From Ascochyta rabiei (lineage: Eukaryota > Ascomycota > Dothideomycetes > Pleosporales > Didymellaceae): a DNA stretch of 64,000 nucleotides. The notes below the pieces were generated by a model. The model ran no database searches. It was not told the DNA's origin and was given only the letters and a program-made list of their open reading frames with translations. Positions 44,807-55,347 of the stretch are shown here, one piece after another. The DNA lies in NCBI RefSeq assembly GCF_004011695.2, contig NC_082408.1:1783501-1847500 (forward strand), in the 5' to 3' direction. A program made the position numbers and the translations under genes. Positions within the stretch are counted from its first letter, which is position 1. Each line of letters starts with the position of its first letter.

Positions 44807-46354
44807 ATGGCCTCAACATCGCATACAGACTATCCCCCTGAGCTTACAGCCGAAGAGCAAAACTTCATCTTTACAGAGCTCAAAGACTGGTCGATAGCTC
44901 ATGGCCTGGCCGTTCGCCCAGCTCCCTCCTTCGTCCAGCAATCTCAGGATCCTTCAGGTGTACTCGCAACAACAGCACCAGTCACAGTGTTCCCTAGCTT
45001 GTTTCCACGTACTTGCTTTGAAGATGGTCTGTCGATACAGAGAGCCTACAACGAACTGTATTCTGCCATAGCAAGAGACGAGCAATGGCTGCAGGGCATC
45101 GTCGAAGAGCTAGTCGATGTTGACGACTTCGTCGCAAAGCTGTGGCAGACTCACCTTGCTGTGAAGAAAGAGGGTTATGTCCAAGACGTATCACTTGGTC
45201 TTTTTCGTTCGGATTACATGGTTCACGAGGATCCGTCTCAGAGCAACCCTGCGCCTGGTCTGAAGCAAGTTGAGTTCAACACCATCGCATCTTCGTTTGG
45301 TGGATTGTCGTCTCAGGTGTCTGCGTTGCACAGGTACCTCCTGTCGCTAGGTGCATATCCTTCTTCGACCTCTTCCATCATCAAAGCAGATGCTCTCAGA
45401 CAAAGTCAGTCTACGTCACAACTAGCAAGGGGGCTTGCAGCTGGACACAAGGCCTATGGAGAATCCAGAACCAGGCGTCCCTTGTGCGTTCTCTTTGTTG
45501 TACAAGACCCGGAACGGAACGTCTTCGACCAGAGACATCTGGAATACGCCTTACTAGAAGAGAATGGTGTACGATCCTTTCGACTGCCCTTCGGAAGGAC
45601 ATTAGAGCACACCAAACTCGATGGAAATCGGACATTAGTATACAGTCCGCCTCACTCTTCTTCGACGTCGTATGAAGTGACTACCATTTACTTCCGGGCA
45701 GGATACTCACCCGACGACTACGTGAAGGAAGAGGACTGGGCAGCGCGACTACATCTCGAGAAGAGCAGGGCGATCAAATGCCCAAGTGTACTGACTCAAC
45801 TCGCTGGGTGCAAGAAAGTTCAACAAGTTCTGGCGACCCCTCAGTCACCCCACTTGAAGCGCTTTCTGCCCGACGACCAGGTTGCGTCACGGTTACTAGA
45901 AACTTTTGCGCCTATCTACCCGCTTGACAACAGCAATGCAGGCAAGGAAGCGAAGAAGCTTGCGACTGATCCATCGTCAGCGGCTCGATTTGTCCTGAAA
46001 CCTCAACGCGAGGGAGGCGGCAACAACATCTATCGCAAAGCGATCCCTCCGTTTCTGGAGAAGCTTCCCGAGACACAATGGCCAGCATACATTCTGATGG
46101 AGATGATCGAACCGCCACCCCTTCGCAACGCTATCATCCGTAACGGGGTGCTGGAAAGGGGTGGTGTCATATGCGAACTGGGCGTGTACGGAGTCTGCCT
46201 TTGGCGAGACGGCTCCGGAAAGAATCAAAAAGGCGAAATTCTGGAGAACTTCGATGCAGGATATCTTCTCCGCACCAAGGGGGATCAAAGTGAAGAAGGA
46301 GGAGTGGCCGCAGGGTTCGGGGCGGTGGACAGCTGCTGCTTGGTTGAGAGCTGA
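44807..46354 (+). CDS. GSH2: Glutathione synthetase
   Basis: The enzyme joins gamma-glutamylcysteine and glycine with ATP to make glutathione in the cytosol. The gene is intronless, 515 residues, close to eukaryotic family length. The start is the ATG of MASTSHTDYPPEL; 42 further in-frame codons upstream are not conserved-looking. Family features include SLFPRTCFEDGLSIQRAYNE, GLFRSDYMVHED, LKQVEFNTIASSFGGLSSQ, IYFRAGYSPDDY, the ATP-grasp glycine-rich loop FVLKPQREGGGNNIY, and the closing EEGGVAAGFGAVDS. All expected blocks are in order, so it should be active. Its product glutathione is the cofactor of the glyoxalase I encoded at 6.4 kb, though the distance gives no evidence of co-regulation. 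Confidence 0.95.
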   Translation: MASTSHTDYPPELTAEEQNFIFTELKDWSIAHGLAVRPAPSFVQQSQDPSGVLATTAPVTVFPSLFPRTCFEDGLSIQRAYNELYSAIARDEQWLQGIVEELVDVDDFVAKLWQTHLAVKKEGYVQDVSLGLFRSDYMVHEDPSQSNPAPGLKQVEFNTIASSFGGLSSQVSALHRYLLSLGAYPSSTSSIIKADALRQSQSTSQLARGLAAGHKAYGESRTRRPLCVLFVVQDPERNVFDQRHLEYALLEENGVRSFRLPFGRTLEHTKLDGNRTLVYSPPHSSSTSYEVTTIYFRAGYSPDDYVKEEDWAARLHLEKSRAIKCPSVLTQLAGCKKVQQVLATPQSPHLKRFLPDDQVASRLLETFAPIYPLDNSNAGKEAKKLATDPSSAARFVLKPQREGGGNNIYRKAIPPFLEKLPETQWPAYILMEMIEPPPLRNAIIRNGVLERGGVICELGVYGVCLWRDGSGKNQKGEILENFDAGYLLRTKGDQSEEGGVAAGFGAVDSCCLVES

Positions 46355-48275
46355 GGTCAGGTCGTTGGGAGAGCGGCTCGGTTGCAAGTCCGGGCCTGAT
46401 AGATGGGAACCAACTCACCGACGCAATACACAGAGTTCAAGGCGTGCTCTACCCCTACCACTTGGTTGTGAGGGACCTCATCGATATTATTTTGTCTCTT
46501 TTCACACGCGCTTACATCGAAGCATTGGTTGTTGTCTGGATTCCGCAGAACCAGCCAAAGTTGTACCGAGCTTCAATGAACGAGGGTTGACCAGCCTGTT
46601 CCCATCGGTTCGTGTCTGATACGAAAAGCAACGGGCGGCTAGTGTGCAGCCTGCTGGAAACCAAGAAGCTTGTACAGTCTCACTTTACAGCCACGCCTTT
46701 GCGTCTGTTCTGTCAGACCCAGCACTCCTCTGAAAATCTCATCACCACCATTGTAGCATACATATGGTTCTCGAGGGTACATCGTGTGACGCGCAGAAAT
46801 GTTACTATTGCCAATTTGCGGGATCCACTCCCATGAAACCGGAATAGGAGAACGTGCCATCTGAGGTACAATTGGTACCACCATCGCCAAAACGCTGCCA
46901 AAGAACTTGACAGCGGGATGCAAGGTGCAGTGAGACAGTGGCAGCAAACAAGACTTGTGTCTAAACGTTTGGACACGACCTACGGATCCCACACCAGCAG
47001 CTCGAAGGGAGCCAGCATTTGCACCAAGTCACAGAGCCTAGCATCGCGAACGGATGGCCTTCACCAACTTCGTCTCCGGGCGTCAATTAAACTCAAAACT
47101 AGACCCCCGGCCTTCGGAACGAGCAGATCAGTGCGTGCACGCCGCGGCGATCCGTCTGTGCTAGTCGATGCCTCCTCGCTTGGACAAGCAGAATCAGGAT
47201 TTTGCGATATCAAGTCAGATGGCAGGGTGCTTTTTCTCTTGACGTACAGAAGGCATCATATATGCGTGATGACTCCGGACGTCGCAGCTTGCAGTTTTAT
47301 TGCGAGGGTATCGAGTGCTATATTTCAGGAGGACGAGTTATGCTCCACCCCTGGACTCTTATGCAGCGGGTCCGCTGTCAGCCCTACGCGAATCGCAAAT
47401 GAATGGCGCATGGCTAGCCATTCGCGCGTCACTCTTGCAACAACGCGTCTTCCTTCCGGCCTCCCATCTCGCGTCCGCGTAATCGTGCATCAGGCAGAGT
47501 GACAACGGCGCATTTTGCATGGATGAGCTGGCGGTGCGCATGTCACTCAGCTTCTTTTTGGAAAGCCCTGCAAATCGTTGGCTGGTTCAATTGACGGGGG
47601 TGGTTGCCCGCTCCCTTTCTGTCTTGTCGCTGCTTGAGTAATTGGGGGGCGGTGTTTCCTTTTCCACCATAGCCTCTTTCACGGCGCCCATCGCGAGAAC
47701 ATTGGACTGGCTGATGGCTGGCTTCGGAAGGACTGCAATTTCCTACGAGGCTCCAAGGACCGATCGATACCACTCCCAGGATGGGGTGACCCTAAAACAG
47801 AGCGCCTTTTGATGCCGCTATGCCGCAAAAGACGTCCAAGATTCACTTCGTTAGACTTCAGCCGGAGCCAAAGCTCCTCGCTTCTGAACCTTCTGCTGAT
47901 CTCTTGTCGAGGGCGTTCTAATACCATTTATGGTTGCAGGCACCCTGGTGCCTTAACACACTTACTGCATCTCCTCTGCATCAACACCACGTCGACTTGA
48001 CTGGCTGCGTGTCTGCACCAACTCACCCTCATTCGTTCACTACCCCGCAGACTCACTAATACTTGTCTTTGCCCACGCTCTCTTTGCACACAGTCATCCA
48101 GACCGGTCTTCACCTTCACTTTCCGCTTTTTCTTCTCACGCGCCAGTCACTTTTCCAGCGCGTAATACCATATCAAGATTCGCGCCTTCCCTGTTCAGAT
48201 CGCAGTTCACCTCTAATACTAATTCAATGGTCATTACGACCTTATACTAAACCACGCCTACTTCACACCTTCGCC
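46355..48275. other. Intergenic, 1.9 kb, no supported gene
   Basis: The region holds the GSH2 3' side and the promoter/leader of the next gene. A 194-codon plus-strand frame (46918-47502) and overlapping minus-strand frames (46639-46992) were examined; they have no motifs, no splice partners and arginine/serine-rich chance composition. Pyrimidine-rich sequence at 48060-48270 suits a fungal leader. Confidence 0.45.
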
Positions 48276-51200
48276 ATGCGATCCTACCGTTTCCTACTCG
48301 TGTGCCTCGCGCTCTTTCTTTGCGTACACTCAGTCACAGCTGTGCCTCAGTCCGCCGTACGCCGCCAGGATGACAGCCCTTCAGACCGTTCACAATCGTC
48401 TACCGCCACTCTATCCTCACGCCCGTCTGCCACAGTGACGTCCTCCAATGAGGATTCATCAGCGTCGAGGGCTGAGTCCAACCGTGCTTCCTCTACTGCT
48501 GCTGCATCTAAAAGCTCAGCAGAGGCAAGTACGTCCGTTCAAGTACCAGTGGCGACCGCGTCTACCGCACCCCAGTCGACGAGTTCACCAGGTTAGTCAC
48601 TCATGCGCTACCGAAGCTGCAGCTGACAATGAGCAGAAGCTGGTCATGAAAACGCTTTACCCTTCCAACCTAGTCTGACGCCGGCAATGGGCATCAGTGG
48701 TGTTATTATGCTGCTGTCGGGGTTAGCGTTCGCCGTCATTGGTATCAAGAACAAATGGTAAGTCTGTTGAACCCATCTAGCACTCTTTCTCTCTGACATC
48801 AGACAGGGTATATGTCTTTGGCTCAGCTGCATACCTGACGGCGTTGGCTGTCACTGTTCTGATAGTCTACCTCATGAATCCACCCGTCTCGAATGGCGTG
48901 CAAGGTGCTTTCTTCGTTGCCGCTTTTTTCACTGGTATCATCTTCGGCGCCATATCTTTGGTGTTCCCAGACATCACCGAAGGCTTTGGGTGCCTGCTTG
49001 GCGGCTTCTGTCTTAGCATGTGGTTCCTTTGCCTTAAGTCAGGCGGTCTCATCACTTCAGTGACTGGCCGCGCAATCTTCATTGGATGCATGAGCGCTGG
49101 AGGGTACTGCCTCTCTTTCAGTCACCACACCCGCAACTACGGGCTCATCGCCTCAATTGCTTTTTCAGGGGCGACTGCCACCATACTGGGTATCGACTGT
49201 CTTGGTTGTGCGGGTCTGAAAGAGTTCTGGTTGTATTTGTGGGGTGCGTTACAACTACCATTGCTAATGAACTCAGCTGACATACAAAGCTTTGAACGAC
49301 AATGTGTTCCCGTTGGACACCAATATCTACCCCGTCACCAAGAATATCAAGGCCGAACTTGCTGGTATTGTAATCATAGCGGCACTCGGCGTTGTTTCAC
49401 AGCTGCGCGTTTGGAAGCTGGTCAAAGAGCATCGCGAAAAAAGCGCCGCTCAGCAACTAGAAAAGCAACAGGTCCAAGAGCGGGAGGAGGAGGCGCTCGG
49501 TCGACAGATTGAAGACAGCTTCCAGCGTGAGCGCGCACAGTGGGAGGTAGCTTATGGTGACAAGAGTGTCCGGGACTCTAGTGTCGCATCCTCCACCTTG
49601 AGTCCAAAGCATTCGACCAGCATTCGAGGGAAAGACGTCTTCGCTGCAGACAGTCTGGAGCTTGCCAACATAGAAAAGAGCGGTATCATGCGCTCGCCTA
49701 ACCCCGACACTCCAGCCGGAACCACAGTCACCGTAAGCGTTCTCAAGGATGATATCCAGCAAATCGATGCGCAAGGTAACCCGATCACATACAAAAAGAC
49801 CGGCTCGTTAGCAGGCTCCGATGGCGACCACAAAGATCTGCCTGCAACACCCAAAGCCGCACTTACCGATGATATTGTGAAGGAACGCAGCCTTCGCCCG
49901 TCCTCGGTTCCACCACCTCCAGCGATCATCCCACTGCCTTTCAAAATACCGGCAGAGAGGGACGTTGATAGTGATGATGGCGACAACACCTCTGTGTCTG
50001 CCGTTGCTGAAACCGAGAATGTTTCAATGAGCGGTCGTAGGCCTATGTCGAAGCGTATATCGGATATGTCGAATCTGCGCCAGATGTCAGGTCAGAGAAA
50101 CTCACGTAACGTTTCGGAGTCCCAGGAAGATCTGGTCAACGCGCCACACATTGAGGACGACAGGGCCTCGTCAATTGCCGCCACTCTAGACGACGAACAC
50201 GACGATGTCTCCCTGCGCCAACTCTCTCCACCGCACTCCCCAATCGGCACTGAACACAAAACTAATGAGTCAGAACCCCTCACCACCTCAAGGAAAGATG
50301 CTGAGGTCGCCCCCCAAGACGATGTACAAGAATCGAACGCCGCCAACGAAGCTAGCTTAGCAACAGAAGTCCCAGCAGACACGTCAGTCCGACGGACCAT
50401 ACGCCAATCTCTGACAAGCAGCACTGATCCCAAGTCAAGCGGGGCAAATGCGAAGCGGCTAACACAACGTGATCCACGCTTCAGGGCTGACACCCTCGTT
50501 TCTAACGCAAAGGGAAACAGTGAAAGCGAGCAATCGAAGTCAAGCAGCGAGAAAGCGCCATCACAAAGTTCACAGACTGAGCACGAGGAATCACGCGTTG
50601 GCAGTCTCAAAGAGCGCGCCCTCCCTACCCGGTTCTCCAAAGTCGCGTTGTCCTACCGTACGAACGAATGGGCAAAGCACCTCGAGACTGCAGACCTGCC
50701 GGAGCTAGACGAATTGTCTACACCAGCATCTCCCGGTGCAGCTCTTGACCACGACTTAGAGGAAGCACCCGCGCCCGTCAGCGATGAGATTGCGGCTCCG
50801 TTGAATGGAAGCCAGCGCAACTCGAAGGCCATGTCGATTGAAAATAAGAGTAGTGCGTTTCTGAACCGCTCGACATCGACCTCTCAGCGGTCATTGGCAG
50901 AGCAGCAGCCAATGTCTAGGTCTCCTTCTGTGCTATCATCGCGTATTCTGTCACGATCGAACTCCGGGACCCAACTCGACGCTTTGACTCCCCTGCCTAC
51001 CAACACGCTGATGGGTCAGCGTGAGAGTCTCATCCGGAACAGGGTGTCTTCGCACTCCTTCTCGCCCCTCCCGTCGCCTGGGCAGACGCTGCTAGAGCAG
51101 AACGATCAGGAGGACATGACACTGGCGCAAAGGCGACAGCTGCTCAAGCAGGGGCCGACTTCACCTCTGCTACAGCACCAGCCGCCCATAGTCTCTCCCC

Positions 51201-51583
51201 GGAGGCCACCCCCTTCGACAGCGCAGAAGTGGCAGAAGAAGGGCTGGGCTGGTCAGGGCGTAGCTCCCGGGTTCGACTCGCATCAGCCTCAGCGAACGGC
51301 CAGCTCGCAGTCGAACCGCAAGCGAGAAGATCTGTACGCTGACTGGAGAGAGACGATCCGAGATGTCAGCCCGCCGCAGACAGCAGCGTACATAGCCGAG
51401 CAGCAACGTGCGGTGCTGCTCCACGAACGACAGCAGAAGGAGGTGGAGAGGCAGCAACGCGAGGCAGTGCAGCAGCAGAGATTGTCGATGATGGACAACA
51501 TGATGCGGAGTGGGCAGATGCTCGATGCGCACCGCGAGGCGATGCGAAAGATGCAAGCCAACGCGAACAAGAGAGCGGCGTAG
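48276..51583 (+). CDS. DUF4203/TM7S3-type membrane protein with signal peptide
   Basis: Exons are 48276-48591, 48637-48757, 48807-49243 and 49290-51583 (introns 45-49 nt, phases consistent), giving 1055 residues. Residues 1-22 form a signal peptide (FLLVCLALFLCVHSVTA). A Ser/Thr-rich, likely O-glycosylated stretch follows to about residue 110. Seven hydrophobic spans are then seen between about 125 and 335, beginning GISGVIMLLSGLAFAVIGI and ending LAGIVIIAALGVVSQLRVW, as in the TM7S3/TM198 (DUF4203) family. The remaining 720 residues are a hydrophilic, disordered tail, ending in a coiled-coil-like Gln/Glu/Arg-rich segment. By topology the tail is probably cytoplasmic. The family role is poorly known; a surface sensor or scaffold is an inference from the architecture. 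Confidence 0.8.
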
Positions 51584-51705
51584 GTTTATTGGTTCCCCAC
51601 ATGGTTATGGTTCTCGTATATGGATTTATGATTGCATTAGCTTGACGGCTGAGGGGTGGGGGAGGTTGTGATGTATCGGCACGGCAGACGTATGAATGGG
51701 CAATG

Positions 51706-51812
51706 ATGTGAATGTGGATGTGAGTGTGAATGTGGATGTGAGTATGAATGTGAGTATGAATGTGAATGTGGATGTGAGTATGGATGTGAATGTGAATGTA
51801 GATGTGGATAGA
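51706..51812. repeat. Minisatellite of GTGAAT/GTGGAT/GTGAGT units
   Basis: Roughly 105 bp of hexamer units on the plus strand, mixing GTGAAT, GTGGAT, GTGAGT and GTATGAAT variants. It lies just downstream of the DUF4203-type gene and is non-coding. Confidence 0.85.
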
Positions 51813-52033
51813 TGGAAATCACCGTGGGGATATGTGTGAGGTTACTGATGATCAGACGGCCGATCAACAGTCTAGCCACGGAGTCAATACAACTAGTGCC
51901 GTCCATGTACGCCCCGTACGTGTGTAGAGGGTGCTGGTGATCAGAATAGGGTTTCCCCCTCTGGCAGAACATACAAGGTGTGATTCAGAGTTGAAGCTAT
52001 GTGACGCAAGATTCGGAATGCAAGATTCAGAAT

Positions 52034-52117
52034 GCAAGATTCGAGATTCGAGATTCGAGATTCGAGATTCGAGATTCAAGATTCAAGATTCAAGATTCAA
52101 GATTCAAGATTCAAGAT
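52034..52117. repeat. 7-bp minisatellite in two homogeneous blocks
   Basis: The left half repeats TCGAGAT and the right half repeats TCAAGAT, each for about five or six copies. The two blocks differ by one G-to-A change in every unit, showing that each variant spread locally after the mutation. Confidence 0.85.
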
Positions 52118-52395
52118 CAAAGCTTATTGTGATGATGGCATGGCTGCTGACGATTCGACTGGCGGGAAAAAGGGGTTAGGGTTCGCAGGAAAAGGCACGC
52201 CAACACGGCCGAACACCTCTCGATGCAGCGAGGATTGCTCAGCAGTTGTGCACCGGCTGGGCGGGTGGTGGGAAAGACGGGTTGGTGTGAGGCGTCGATA
52301 GCGCGCTGGGCTAAGTCGTGTGTGGAATTGGTGGTAGTGGTGGTGGTGGTAGCTGGGGTGTTTACTTTTCGAGACGAAACATGGATGTATGGTTA

Positions 52396-52435
52396 CCGTG
52401 TCCGTGCGCGCAACAACCAGAGTCGCGCAACGACC
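52396..52435 (+). repeat. Left terminal inverted repeat of the transposon
   Basis: Forty bases beginning CCGTGTCCGTGCGCG and ending GCAACGACC, preceded by the TA target site. It is the exact reverse complement of 54485-54524 and is GC-rich, unlike the element's interior. Confidence 0.93.
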
Positions 52436-52483
52436 GAATCATCACAACTACACCATACTTTGACGCGTTGTAACTCAACAACT

Positions 52484-54373
52484 ATAGCAGCTATTAACAA
52501 AGCGCTTGCAGCAATTAATGCGCTAAAACCAGGCAAAAAACTTGTGTATTAGCATTTTGCTACTAGGTTTAGCGTTAACTGCGTAACTCTAGCTTAGAGA
52601 CACAAGCACGTTTAGGACTCCTGGGAGACTAAGGATATTAACTAGCAACGTTTAACGCTATAATAGGAGATAGAGCTTATAAAGTACATAGAGTTACTTA
52701 GTACTTGTTACTTACTACCTACTAGAGAGATAATCTAGAATTTCGCGTTGCTAGTGGCTTAAAATCTAGTTAGTAAGAGCTAGGTTACCTACTTTATTAA
52801 CAAGTACTCTATCTATCTTATCTTATGTTACTCTACTAGAATAGATTAACTATATTATAATACTAATTCCTATAATAAATATACACTCTACTTTAACCTG
52901 CTATAGCACAAAATCTCTAAATACTCTATTAAGGGTTACTATATATATAATATAGATAAGAAGGGCTTTATAATTAGTATTATAGGTAGAATAAAATATA
53001 TGTTTAGTAAGCGTATATAGATAAAGGGAGAGATTAAAGCATCTATCTAGGATAGTAACTAAGCTTAGCAGACGCTTATAGCGTGTATGTGTAGTAATAG
53101 GATAGTACTACTACTAGGCATTATCTATAAGTTAGCTAACACTAGCATTAAATTAGACTAGGTAGCTAAAATTAAGCTAGGAAAACACTCTGTAATAGTT
53201 ATATTATCTCTCTTAGGGTGGACAAATAGGGATATAGGCCTTACCTAGCTTAAGCAGGTGTTTAATTACTACACTAAGGAGAAAGCACAAAGAAAGTAGA
53301 GGCTTTTAATACTAGATAGCTACAGATCCTATATAATAATAGACTTTATTAAGTACTATAATAACTACAAGATCCTCCTAGCTGTCCTTCCCCCTTACTT
53401 AACCTAAACGCTCTAGCTACTTAATATAGTACTGTTTAAGCCTCTATTAATAGTATACTTAAAAGTAGTTATAACACACATTTATAAGGCTTAAAACAAT
53501 ATACCTATTACTAGAGCAGACTTCTTCTGCCTATTCTAGCTAGCGTAGATGTGTAGCTTTACTAAAAAGCTAATACTTAAGTCCTTTAAGGCAACAGGTA
53601 TCTATCTACTTAATCCTAACATTATTCTCTACTGCTTTGTTAAAACACTAGAGAGCTTAGATTTAGATAGGTCCTTATTGTCTGTTTATAGCAACAAGGA
53701 TTAGCTTAAAATAGAGACGTTGTTGTAGTGTGTGGTTAAAAACTAGAGTAAGAGTAATGTTAAAAAGATAAGATAATTAATCTACTATATCTTAGTTAAA
53801 ACCTTACTTCTCTAGTATAAGATAGATAGCCTTAAAAAGACTCTAAAGACGCAGAAGAAGCACAAAAAGAAGAGTAAAACCTTAGACTTACAGCAACAGC
53901 AGGAGTACTATAGTAGTGCAGTGTTCTAGTTACCTAGAAAGGTTAATAAAGTATGCTTCTGTAAGTAAGTCAGACAATATAAGAAGAAGGAGGAGAGGCT
54001 TAGAAAAGCTACTAGTAAGGAAGTAGCAGCTGCTAAGAAGCTAGTTAAGGAGAAGGAGAAGAAGGAGAGGTGTGTGGCGTAAGAGGCAGCTAAGGTAGTG
54101 CATAAGAAGGAGAAGGCTAATACAGTAAATTAGAAGGCTAAACAGAAGGCTAAAAAGCAGCGTTAATAATAAGAGCTTAATGCTGTAAAAGCTATATAAT
54201 TACCTTAAAAGGGTAAAAAGAAAGCTTTATAAGCAACCTAGCTAAAAAAGTATTAAAAATATAGTTCTAGAGATAATGTTAGTAGTTGTAGTCCCCTATT
54301 GCTGTCCCTAGCTCCCCTACTTAAAACCACATCACGTAGCTACAACATTAAGTTACTAGCTAAATTTAAATAG
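52484..54373 (+). pseudogene. Transposase of the Fot1/pogo element, many stop codons
   Basis: A single frame (codons in phase with 52484) can be followed for about 630 codons. The likely start reads ATA at 52484-52486 where ATG would be expected, then AAINKALAAINALKPGKKLVY-like sequence. Family segments survive between stops: WTNRDIGLT, VFNYYTKEKA, RLLILDS, ILLAVLPPYLT, VLFKPLL, PITRADFF, SFTKKLILKSFKATGIY, and a Lys-rich C-terminal region. The frame ends at TAG 54371-54373 after a tail resembling the usual arginine-rich Fot1 end. No net frameshift was found between the sections compared at the start, at 53219, at 53861 and at the end; the damage seen is base substitution. It cannot make a protein. 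Confidence 0.85.
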
Positions 54374-54484
54374 TATATCTTTTTTATAAGTAATTAATTA
54401 GTACTATACTATAAAATTATAAAATAATAGCTGTTGTAGGTGGCTCTATAGCCTTATCTAATTTTGAGCGTTAAGGTGGTTTTT

Positions 54485-54524
54485 GGTCGTTGCGCGACTC
54501 TGGTTGTTGCGCGCACGGACACGG
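54485..54524 (-). repeat. Right terminal inverted repeat of the transposon
   Basis: Forty bases beginning GGTCGTTGCGCG and ending GGACACGG, followed by the TA target site. It matches the left repeat completely in reverse complement. Confidence 0.93.
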
Positions 54525-54557
54525 TAGATCATGGATTGAGACCTGCTTTTTTGGGGG

Positions 54558-54560
<3 letters not shown>

Positions 54561-54590
<30 letters not shown>
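54561..54590. repeat. Poly-T tract of 30 bases
   Basis: A homopolymer of about 30 T lies 36 bp beyond the transposon's right end, preceded by a short G run. Exact length is unreliable in most sequencing methods. It could be the poly-A end of an antisense retroposed sequence, but no body of such an element is visible next to it. Confidence 0.8.
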
Positions 54591-54827
54591 CCTGCATCAA
54601 GCTCAAGGGAAGCTTGTCCCTGCGTGCGAGGAAATCAAAGGGCTCGCCAAGGTGGGCGGATGCTGGGATGAGGCGGCGGCGTAACTAGGTGCTCTCTCAC
54701 AGTCGCTAGGCCCAGGTACGCCCGCAGCACAGGCGATTCAGCATGGCCCCTGTGTTTGAGCTGGGCAGCAGCAGCAGAGCGGCGAGGACGGCAGGCGTGC
54801 TGATGATGCTGCGTAGATTCGTCATGC

Positions 54828-54970
54828 AGGGCAAGGCAGGACAGGGCAGGGCAGGGCAGGGCAGGGCAGGGCAGGGCAGGGCAGGGCAGGACAGGGCAGG
54901 GCAGGGCAGGGCAGGGCATGGCAGGATAGGACAGGACAGGGCAGGGTATGGCAGTACAGGACAGGACAGG
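54828..54970. repeat. Pentanucleotide satellite, GGGCA units
   Basis: About 140 bp of GGGCA repeats with scattered GGACA, GGATA and GGGTA variants. The G-rich strand is the plus strand and carries many GGG runs. It is non-coding; apparent proline- or cysteine-rich frames are repeat artefacts. Confidence 0.88.
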
Positions 54971-55168
54971 CATTGTGTGGAGGTGAGGCTGTTCATGCGT
55001 CGATGCGTGTACAGCCCTGGCCGGCCGATAATCACGGTGCTCGGCAGGTACCGTGGACAGGCCATGACCATAGCCACGCCGGAGAAGCCTCGTGTCCAAT
55101 CTACCACGAGCCCTTGGAGTGCGCTGGGGGCGTCCGGTACAAGAGGTCGAGGGTCCCGCGGCGCTCGG

Positions 55169-55315
55169 CGGACTGGCTGATGGACTGCCTGTCGAACTGA
55201 CTGATGGACTGCCTGACGAACTGCCTGACTGCCTGACTGCTTGACGAACTGCCTGACGGACTGCCTGACGGACTGATTGACGGACTGATTGACTGCCCGA
55301 CGGACTGACGAACTG
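55169..55315. repeat. Degenerate GACTGCCTGACG minisatellite
   Basis: About 145 bp of imperfect units built from GACTG, CCTGACG and GAACTG blocks, directly upstream of the ERF4 reading frame. The units are more diverged than in the neighbouring satellites. Confidence 0.75.
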
Positions 55316-55347
55316 GAGCGCTGGGAACTAACTTTGGCCTACCGTGT

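Larger units (their letters stand above)
51584..52395. other. Repeat-rich intergenic region left of the transposon
   Basis: About 800 bp between the DUF4203-type gene and the transposon's left end. It contains two minisatellites (listed separately) and no supported gene; frames that appear here are products of the repeats or run into the transposon's terminal repeat. Confidence 0.6.
52396..54524 (+). mobile_element. Fot1/pogo-type DNA transposon, RIP-inactivated, full length
   Basis: The element is 2129 bp long with 40-bp terminal inverted repeats at 52396-52435 and 54485-54524 that match at every position, each flanked by TA (52394-52395 and 54525-54526), the target duplication of Tc1/mariner-pogo elements. 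The interior is extremely TA-rich compared with the roughly 50% GC flanks. In one plus-strand frame it encodes a recognisable DDE transposase (separate entry) broken by many stops. The change pattern (Gln CAG/CAA to TAG/TAA, Trp TGG to TAG) is what RIP or C-to-T decay makes. The assignment to the Fot1/pogo branch rests on the transposase sequence and TA duplication. Confidence 0.9.
54525..55347. other. Repeat-rich intergenic region right of the transposon
   Basis: About 820 bp between the transposon and the ERF4 start. It holds a 30-T homopolymer, a CAGGG satellite and a degenerate GACTGCCTGACG satellite (listed separately). Frames of 105-155 codons crossing the repeats are artefacts of their periodicity. 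Confidence 0.6.

Noticed and set aside
46918..47502. A 194-codon plus-strand frame
   Set aside because: No motifs, no splice signals joining it to other exons and chance-like composition; overlapping frames exist on the other strand.
52223..52552. A 109-codon frame running into the transposon
   Set aside because: It joins flanking DNA, the left terminal repeat and the beginning of the dead transposase frame; not a host gene.
54635..55180. Proline/cysteine-rich and Gly/Gln-rich frames over the CAGGG satellite
   Set aside because: They follow the repeat period in several frames at once and have no non-repeat coding content.
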